Shown piece after piece: positions 7,493-12,523 of a DNA stretch of 12,523 nt. The position numbers and the translations under genes are program-made. The stretch is taken from assembly GCA_045543635.1 (NCBI GenBank), contig JAZQMT010000065.1, positions 1 to 12,523 on the forward strand, read 5' to 3'. Position 1 is the stretch's first letter. Every line of letters starts with the position of its first letter. The DNA is from SIG578 sp045543635 (lineage in GTDB: Bacteria > Bacillota > Clostridia > Oscillospirales > Ruminococcaceae). A model generated the notes under the pieces. That model was not told the origin of the DNA. It saw nothing but the letters and a program-made list of their open reading frames with translations, and made no database searches.

Positions 7493-8186
7493 TATAACTG
7501 TCATTGAAAATCTAAAAGTTATTCGCGATAATATTTCTGCTGCCGCAGAGCGTAGCGGCAGAAGTGAAAAAGATATAAGGCTTATGGCGGTTACTAAAAC
7601 TGTCTCTCCAGAGCTTGTCAATATTGCAATAAAAAACGGGGTAGACCTTTTGGGTGAAAACCGTGTTCAGGAATATTTAGATAAAAAGGATAGCTATCCG
7701 GGGGATTGTGAAGTTCAATTTATCGGTCATTTGCAAACCAATAAGGTAAAATATATTATTGATAAAGTAAGTATGATACAATCGGTAGATAGTGTAAAAC
7801 TTGCAGAAGAAATCAGTAAATGTGCAGTTAAAACAAATCTTACGATGGATATTCTTGTTGAAGTAAATATAGGTGAGGAATCCTCTAAGTCGGGAACGAG
7901 TCCGCAGCAAGTGCTTGAACTTGTAGACGAAATTTCTAAGATGCAGGGTATTCGTATACGCGGACTTATGTCAATTCCACCGATATGTGAGAAAAAAGAA
8001 GAAAGTTTGCATTATTTTTCAAGACTTAGAGAAATATTTGTTGACATCGGTGCCAAAAACATAGATAATGTATATATGGATTTCCTTTCAATGGGAATGT
8101 CACAAGATTATGAGGCTGCCATTGAAATGGGTGCAAATATTGTTCGAATAGGTTCCGCCCTTTTTGGACAAAGGCAATACCAATAA
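7473..8186 (+). CDS. ylmE: YggS/YlmE family pyridoxal phosphate homeostasis protein
   Basis: This 237-residue single-domain TIM-barrel protein binds pyridoxal 5'-phosphate and belongs to the PLPBP/YggS family. The family affects vitamin B6 and amino-acid balance without a proven enzymatic reaction. K42 in LMAVTKT is the expected PLP Schiff-base lysine. Other family motifs are LLGENRVQEY, QFIGHLQTNKVKY, RGLMSIPP, SMGMS (206-210) and RIGSALFG (225-232), the latter two forming the phosphate-binding side. The ATG start overlaps the upstream gene by 20 bases and has AAAGGA at 7457-7462 as a likely ribosome binding site, so translation may be coupled. Its position before sepF matches ylmE of Gram-positive division clusters. 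The family assignment is firm; why it sits among division genes is not explained by the sequence. Confidence 0.95.
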   Translation: MTEKISNITVIENLKVIRDNISAAAERSGRSEKDIRLMAVTKTVSPELVNIAIKNGVDLLGENRVQEYLDKKDSYPGDCEVQFIGHLQTNKVKYIIDKVSMIQSVDSVKLAEEISKCAVKTNLTMDILVEVNIGEESSKSGTSPQQVLELVDEISKMQGIRIRGLMSIPPICEKKEESLHYFSRLREIFVDIGAKNIDNVYMDFLSMGMSQDYEAAIEMGANIVRIGSALFGQRQYQ

Positions 8187-8226
8187 ATTAGTTTTATTTA
8201 CAAATAAAGAAAGAGAGGTCTAAAAT

Positions 8227-8676
8227 ATGGGGATTTTCGGTAAATTATTTGGAGATGCAGAGGACGAGCAGTACGAGAATGAGAGAGACGGTCTCGGAGA
8301 AGACCTAATCCGTAATAACGATGCGGAGTATGATGATACAACTGTTTCTTACGGTGGCGAGAAAAACAATCGTAACCGAGTTGTGAATATCCATGCTACT
8401 ACGCAACTGCAGGTTATTCTTGTAAAGCCTGAGCGTTTTGAGGATGCTCGCACCATCGCTGATCACCTCAATTCCAAAAGAACCGTTGTTCTTAACCTTG
8501 AGTCAACGAATAAAGATGTTTCAAGGCGGCTTATTGACTTTTTGAGTGGTGTTGCATATGCAAACCACGGTCAAATCAAGCGTGTAGCAAATTCCACCTT
8601 TATTATTACTCCTTATAATGTTGCTATCGAAGGAGATCTGCTTGACGAGCTGGAAAACAGCGGAGTATATTTCTAA
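8227..8676 (+). CDS. sepF: Cell division protein SepF
   Basis: SepF anchors FtsZ to the membrane and helps assemble the division septum, partly overlapping FtsA in function. The 149-residue protein opens with MGIFGKLFGD, the short amphipathic membrane-binding helix typical of SepF. An acidic, poorly conserved linker (about residues 10-50) follows. The compact SepF core begins near VVNIHATTQLQVILVKPERF and continues through HLNSKRTVVLNLESTNKDV, RRLIDFLSGVAYA and NSTFIITPYNV. Length and order match B. subtilis SepF (YlmF). ATG 8227 follows a GAGG site at 8215-8218 with 8-base spacing. The 40-base gap from ylmE shows no convincing promoter. The next gene starts 5 bases after the stop; ylmG, which commonly follows sepF, is absent here. 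Confidence 0.96.
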   Translation: MGIFGKLFGDAEDEQYENERDGLGEDLIRNNDAEYDDTTVSYGGEKNNRNRVVNIHATTQLQVILVKPERFEDARTIADHLNSKRTVVLNLESTNKDVSRRLIDFLSGVAYANHGQIKRVANSTFIITPYNVAIEGDLLDELENSGVYF

Positions 8677-8681
8677 ACTCT

Positions 8682-9455
8682 ATGAATGACAAATTATGTC
8701 AGTTGCATTTAACCAAGGAAGAAGCTGTTTTTGCTGCTCGTGTTGAGGATTGTTGTGTTCTTTGTGATAAAAAGAGTGTTCCTAGGTTTACGGGTTTTCT
8801 TGATTTAAGGCAACAAAAAATTGCAGATTTTACTGCGTCCGGAATATCTCCTGCTGCGTTTTCGTTCTTTGGAGGATATGATGGCGCTGAGCGAAAAATG
8901 TTCGGCGTTTTTCCCGATTATATAATAGAGCGTCAAGCGGAATTTCCGATAGGTTATCTTTGCGTGGCGCATAGCCGTCCACTATCTCATCGTGATTTTC
9001 TTGGAGCTTTAATGTCTCTGGGAATAAAGCGTGAGGTGGTCGGCGATATAATGGTTGGGGAGGATAAGAGCTTTTTGATCCTTCAAAAGAGTTTGTGTAT
9101 GCATATAATTGAAAATATTACAAAAATCGGCAATGTCGGTGTTCGGATTACACCCTGTACGGCGGCACAGCTTTCATCTTCTGAGAAACGCTTTGAGGAA
9201 AAATCTGTGATTGTATCATCCATGCGTCTTGATTGCGTAGTAGCTGCTGTTACGGGTAAAAGCAGGGCAGATGCAGCAAAGCTTGTCTCTTCTGAGCGTG
9301 TTTCGGTAAACCACGAGATCATAACATCATGTTCCAAAAACATAGCAGAAAATGATGTATTATCTATTCGTTCTTTCGGGAAATTTATCATTGGATTTTG
9401 TGAAACAAAAACAAAAAAAGGGAGATTTGTTCTTCTCTACAAAAAATATATTTAA
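8682..9455 (+). CDS. ylmH: YlmH family S4-domain RNA-binding protein
   Basis: The 257-residue protein matches the YlmH family. It has a poorly characterised N-terminal half containing SGISPAAFSFFGGYDGAERKMFGVFPDY, written here as SGISPAAFSFFGGYD then AERKMFGVFPDY; the central RPLSHRDFLGALMSLGIKRE and VGDIMV motif; and a C-terminal S4 RNA-binding domain from about M181. S4 hallmarks are RLDCVVAAV, SRADAAKLVSSERVSVN and the closing DVLSIRSFGKF. B. subtilis YlmH has been linked to ribosome-associated quality control, and the family sits in division clusters of many Gram-positives, including cyanobacteria-like and pneumococcal relatives. The start is ATG 8682, 5 bases after sepF, with only a weak distant CGGAG (8661-8665) upstream, so translation probably depends on sepF coupling. 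The family is firm; the cellular role in this organism is inferred. Confidence 0.93.
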   Translation: MNDKLCQLHLTKEEAVFAARVEDCCVLCDKKSVPRFTGFLDLRQQKIADFTASGISPAAFSFFGGYDGAERKMFGVFPDYIIERQAEFPIGYLCVAHSRPLSHRDFLGALMSLGIKREVVGDIMVGEDKSFLILQKSLCMHIIENITKIGNVGVRITPCTAAQLSSSEKRFEEKSVIVSSMRLDCVVAAVTGKSRADAAKLVSSERVSVNHEIITSCSKNIAENDVLSIRSFGKFIIGFCETKTKKGRFVLLYKKYI

Positions 9456-9456
9456 C

Positions 9457-9463
9457 AGGGAGG
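9457..9463 (+). promoter_or_regulatory. Ribosome binding site fixing the divIVA GTG start
   Basis: AGGGAGG lies just after the ylmH stop and 7 bases before GTG 9471. The adjacent in-frame TTG at 9474 is 10 bases away and a poorer fit; choosing it would remove only one residue. Confidence 0.7.
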
Positions 9464-9470
9464 CCTTTTC

Positions 9471-10241
9471 GTGTTGACAATCACCGAAATCAAAAACAAA
9501 AAATTTGAAAAATCTGCCTTTGGTTATAAGGTGGAGGATGTTGAAAGCTTTTTAAATGAAATAATCGATTGCATATCCACTTTGGAAAATGAAAAGGTTG
9601 AAACCGAGAAAAAACTTGTTGTTTTAGCAAATAAAATTGAAGAATACCGTAATGAAGAGGATAGTCTTCGTCAAGCACTGCTTGGTGCTCAAAAGTTGGG
9701 AGACAGTATTCTTAAAGAGGCAAAAAACCGCGCTGAGATCATGATGCGTGATGCAACTATTAAGTCTGAAAACATTGTGAAAAATGTTAAAGAAGATGTC
9801 AAACGGGAAGAAGTTATTCTTAATAAGATGAAACGCGAGGTTGACTCTTTTAGGAGCAAAATGCTTACAATGTATCATTCTCAAATTGATATGATAAAGA
9901 GTCTTCCTGAGATCGAACGTGCAGAAGCTGAAAAAGTAACTGCTGAACCTGAAGAGGCGATAGCAGAGCCTGCGGTAGAGGCGGTTAGCGAGCCAAAAAA
10001 AGAAGAAGTAGTTATCGAGGAAGTAACACCCCCCGCTCCCGAAGTGCAAGAGGAAATTCATTCAGCATCAGAAGAAGAGGCTTCTGCACCGCAAAAAGAG
10101 CCTGAGCAGGAGGATACATTTAAAATTAGCGGTGGATTTAAATTCAGCCGTTTTGATGAAAAAGAAAATAAAACACAATCCAAGTTCGGTCCGCTGAAAT
10201 TCGGTGACGGTTATGACCTGAACGACGATGCAAAAAAATAA
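9471..10241 (+). CDS. divIVA: DivIVA domain-containing protein
   Basis: DivIVA proteins bind negatively curved membranes at poles and septa and recruit division or growth partners. The 256-residue protein begins MLTITEIKNKKFEKSAFGYK, the family lipid-binding N-terminus. F17 lies near the position of the membrane-inserting Phe of B. subtilis DivIVA, although the following Arg is absent and the alignment here is shifted by one. VEDVESFLNEIIDCIS is the signature segment. Charged coiled coil runs to about residue 150. Residues about 150-218 are a Glu/Pro/Ala-rich linker (EPEEAIAEP, EEASAPQKEPEQED). The last 38 residues form a distinct tail with GGFKFSRFDEK and SKFGPLKFGDGYDLNDD. B. subtilis DivIVA is about 164 residues, so the extra length is the linker and tail. 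Its place between ylmH and ileS is the standard one. Confidence 0.95.
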   Translation: MLTITEIKNKKFEKSAFGYKVEDVESFLNEIIDCISTLENEKVETEKKLVVLANKIEEYRNEEDSLRQALLGAQKLGDSILKEAKNRAEIMMRDATIKSENIVKNVKEDVKREEVILNKMKREVDSFRSKMLTMYHSQIDMIKSLPEIERAEAEKVTAEPEEAIAEPAVEAVSEPKKEEVVIEEVTPPAPEVQEEIHSASEEEASAPQKEPEQEDTFKISGGFKFSRFDEKENKTQSKFGPLKFGDGYDLNDDAKK

Positions 10242-10267
10242 ATATTTACTTGAGGAGAGAAAATAAA

Positions 10268-12523
10268 ATGTCACAGGATTATAACCAGACGCTGAACCTG
10301 CCTAAAACCGAATTTGCTATGAGAGCAGGCCTTCCGCAGAGAGAGCCGGAATTGTTCTCTAAAATGGATGAACAGGATATTTACGGTAAGATCTTAAAAA
10401 AGAATGAGGGGAAACCCACATATATCCTGCATGATGGTCCTCCGTATGCAAACGGTGACATCCATCTTGGAACAGCATTGAATAAAGTTTTGAAAGATTT
10501 TATTGTGAAATACAAAAATATGACAGGATTTTGTGCGCCCTATATCCCCGGTTGGGATACGCACGGTCTGCCTATTGAGTTAAAAGCTATTAAAAAAATC
10601 GGAGTAGATAGAGCAGTTCTCTCTCCGGTCGATTTGAGAAAACACTGTAGAGAGTATGCACTCTCTTTTGTGGATAACCAGAGAAATCAGTTTAAGCGTC
10701 TTGGTTCTATCGGCGATTATTCTAATCCTTACTTGACTTTGAAACCTGAATTTGAGGCAAAACAAATCGAGATTTTTGGCGATATGGCTGAAAAGGGATA
10801 TATTTATAAAGGGTTGAAGCCTGTTTACTGGTGTCCTACTTGTGAAACAGCTCTTGCTGAAGCAGAAATCGAGTATTCCGAAGATCCGTGCTATTCGATT
10901 TATGTGAAATTTCAAGTAACCGATGATAAGGGCAAACTTTCATCGCTCGGTGTTGATCCTACAAAAACCAAGTTTGTTATATGGACCACCACAACCTGGA
11001 CTCTTCCTGCCAATGTTGCAATCTGTATCGGTCCGGAGTATACTTATGCTTTTGTTAAAGCAAATGATGAGATTTATGTCATTGCAGAAGAGTTAATTGA
11101 ACCGACTGTCAAGGCAGCCGGCATTGAGGAATATGAAATCGTTGCAAGAGCAAAGGGAAGTGAGCTTGAATTTATCGAAACTGCACATCCCTTTATTGAT
11201 AGAACTTCTCTTGTTATCGTGGGAAATCATGTTACACTTGAAAGCGGAACAGGCTGTGTTCATACCGCTCCCGGTCATGGCGTTGAGGACTTTGAGGTTT
11301 GCCGTAATTATCCTCAAATTCCAATTGTTGTTCCTGTTGACTCTAAAGGTTATATGACCGAGGAAGCAGGTCAGTTTGCGGGTTTATCTACTGATGCTGC
11401 AAATAAAGCAATTGCACAGCATCTTGAAGATAGTGGCAGTCTTTTTGCTATTCAGAAAATTATTCACCAGTATCCGCACTGCTGGCGTTGTAAGGATCCC
11501 GTCCTGTTCCGAGCTACAAAACAGTGGTTCTGTTCTATTGACGGATTTAAGGATGCTGCACTCAAAGCCATTGAAGGGGTGGAATGGATTCCTGAATGGG
11601 GCGAGGAACGTATTAAAGGTATGGTTCGTGATAGAAGCGACTGGTGTATTTCCCGCCAGCGCACATGGGGTGTGCCTATTCCTATTTTCTACTGTGAAAA
11701 ATGCGGAAAAGAGCATATTAATAAGGAAAGCATAAAAGCTGTAGCTGATTTGTTCCGTAAACATGGTTCGGATGCTTGGTATACAACCGATGCTGCTGAC
11801 ATTTTGCCCAAGGGAACTGTATGCAGCGAGTGTGGGCATAATGTATTTACCAAAGAAACTGACATTATGGATGTTTGGTTTGATTCCGGTGTTTCTCATG
11901 CAGCTGTTTTGCAGCAGAGAGATGAGGTCAGTTGGCCTGCCGATCTTTATTTAGAGGGTGCGGATCAATATCGTGGTTGGTTCCAGTCTTCATTGCTCAC
12001 ATCGGTTGCGTGGTGTGGAAAAGCGCCTTATAAAGCTGTTTGCACACATGGATGGGTTGTTGACGGAGAGGGCAGGAAGATGTCCAAATCTCTTGGAAAC
12101 GGAATACTTGCCGAAGAAATTCTCAATGAGTATGGTGCAGATATTTTAAGACTTTGGGTTGCATCTTCGGATTATCATGCGGATATTAGAATATCTAAGG
12201 ATATTCTAAAGCAGCTTTCTGAAGGTTATCGTAAAATTCGTAATACTGCGAGATATATCCTTGGAAATATCTTTGACTTTGATCCAAAAAAAGATATGGT
12301 TAAATTTGAGGATATGCAAGATATTGACAAATGGGCGCTTTTAAAACTCGAAGAGCTGAAAGAAAAAGTCCTTGCTGCTTACGATGCATTTGAATTCCAT
12401 CAGGTTTATCATTCCATTCGAAATTTCTGTGTTATTGATATGTCTAACTTCTATTTAGATGTGCTGAAAGACCGCCTTTACTGCGATAAGACAGACGGAA
12501 TACCCAGAAGAGCTGCACAAAGC
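10268..12523 (+). CDS. ileS: Isoleucine--tRNA ligase IleRS (partial, runs off the right edge)
   Basis: IleRS charges tRNA-Ile and edits misactivated valine. The reading frame is open from ATG 10268 to the window end, 752 codons without a stop; bacterial IleRS usually has 900-1050 residues, so roughly the last fifth is missing. Motifs in order are HDGPPYANGDIHLGTALNK, where the class I HIGH motif reads HLGT (66-69); GWDTHGLPIE; YWCPTCETALAEAEIEY; the CP1 editing domain with WTTTTWTLPAN and GTGCVHTAPGHG; PHCWRCKDPVLFRATKQWF; RDWCISRQRTWGVPIP-type signature (RSDWCISRQRTWGVPIP); DVWFDSG; and GRKMSKSLGN with KMSKS at 604-608. Cys pairs (CEKC, CSEC) suggest an inserted zinc site. A GAGGAGA site (10252-10258) precedes the start. 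The 26-base gap after divIVA leaves no room for a T-box, so ileS is probably transcribed with divIVA. Confidence 0.97.
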   Translation, partial: MSQDYNQTLNLPKTEFAMRAGLPQREPELFSKMDEQDIYGKILKKNEGKPTYILHDGPPYANGDIHLGTALNKVLKDFIVKYKNMTGFCAPYIPGWDTHGLPIELKAIKKIGVDRAVLSPVDLRKHCREYALSFVDNQRNQFKRLGSIGDYSNPYLTLKPEFEAKQIEIFGDMAEKGYIYKGLKPVYWCPTCETALAEAEIEYSEDPCYSIYVKFQVTDDKGKLSSLGVDPTKTKFVIWTTTTWTLPANVAICIGPEYTYAFVKANDEIYVIAEELIEPTVKAAGIEEYEIVARAKGSELEFIETAHPFIDRTSLVIVGNHVTLESGTGCVHTAPGHGVEDFEVCRNYPQIPIVVPVDSKGYMTEEAGQFAGLSTDAANKAIAQHLEDSGSLFAIQKIIHQYPHCWRCKDPVLFRATKQWFCSIDGFKDAALKAIEGVEWIPEWGEERIKGMVRDRSDWCISRQRTWGVPIPIFYCEKCGKEHINKESIKAVADLFRKHGSDAWYTTDAADILPKGTVCSECGHNVFTKETDIMDVWFDSGVSHAAVLQQRDEVSWPADLYLEGADQYRGWFQSSLLTSVAWCGKAPYKAVCTHGWVVDGEGRKMSKSLGNGILAEEILNEYGADILRLWVASSDYHADIRISKDILKQLSEGYRKIRNTARYILGNIFDFDPKKDMVKFEDMQDIDKWALLKLEELKEKVLAAYDAFEFHQVYHSIRNFCVIDMSNFYLDVLKDRLYCDKTDGIPRRAAQS

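Noticed and set aside
8192..8209. AT-only inverted repeat (TTTATTT / AAATAAA) between ylmE and sepF.
   Set aside because: The loop would be only about two bases and the stem has no G-C pairs, so it is unlikely to form a stable terminator.
8197..8226. TTTACA and TAAAAT with an 18-base spacer just before sepF.
   Set aside because: Transcription would begin at about 8233, after the sepF ATG at 8227, so it could not make a full sepF message.
9427..9452. TTGTTC and TATATT before divIVA as a possible promoter.
   Set aside because: The spacer is only 14 bases, too short for a normal housekeeping promoter.
9624..10061. 145-codon open frame on the minus strand opposite divIVA.
   Set aside because: Its Phe/Leu/Arg-rich composition is the mirror of a Lys/Glu-rich coiled coil on the other strand; no family features.
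11384..11899. 171-codon open frame on the minus strand opposite ileS.
   Set aside because: It lies wholly within the strongly conserved IleRS coding frame and shows no recognisable motifs.

Overview
The window is about 12.5 kb of AT-rich, tightly packed bacterial DNA. All genes lie on the + strand and read as housekeeping genes of a Gram-positive bacterium of the Bacillota. The co-occurrence of SepF, DivIVA, a YlbF/YmcA-family protein and an endonuclease-type MutL, with no cotE between miaB and mutS, suggests Clostridia (perhaps an Oscillospiraceae-like gut lineage) rather than Bacilli. This placement is inferred from gene content and protein style, not from any search. No mobile element, CRISPR array, rRNA or tRNA is visible, and no stretch over 60 bases lacks a gene.

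Region 1 (1-6198) is a tRNA-modification and mismatch-repair block: the 3' end of miaB, a YlbF/YmcA-family protein with a cysteine-rich tail, mutS, mutL and miaA. MiaA and MiaB perform successive steps of the same A37 tRNA modification and flank the MutS/MutL repair pair. Gaps of 11 to 26 bases and good Shine-Dalgarno sites indicate one operon.

A hairpin overlapping the miaA stop codon is followed at once by a strong-looking extended -10 promoter (6195-6223). This is the one obvious transcriptional boundary in the window.

Region 2 (6254-12523) is a cell-division block: a membrane-anchored HlyD-like adaptor protein, a YggS/YlmE PLP-binding protein, sepF, ylmH, divIVA, and ileS running off the right edge. 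It matches the Gram-positive ylmE-sepF-ylmG-ylmH-divIVA-ileS cluster with three differences. The HlyD-like gene is added at the front, ylmG is missing between sepF and ylmH, and there is no room for a T-box leader before ileS.

I found no strongly novel system. The items most worth a second look are the HlyD-like protein leading the divisome operon, the terminator/promoter overlap, the Fe-S-like cysteine tail on the YlbF-family protein, residue substitutions in otherwise conserved motifs of MutL and IleRS, and an A9 tract inside mutL. Five of the eight genes whose starts are visible before ileS begin with GTG or TTG.
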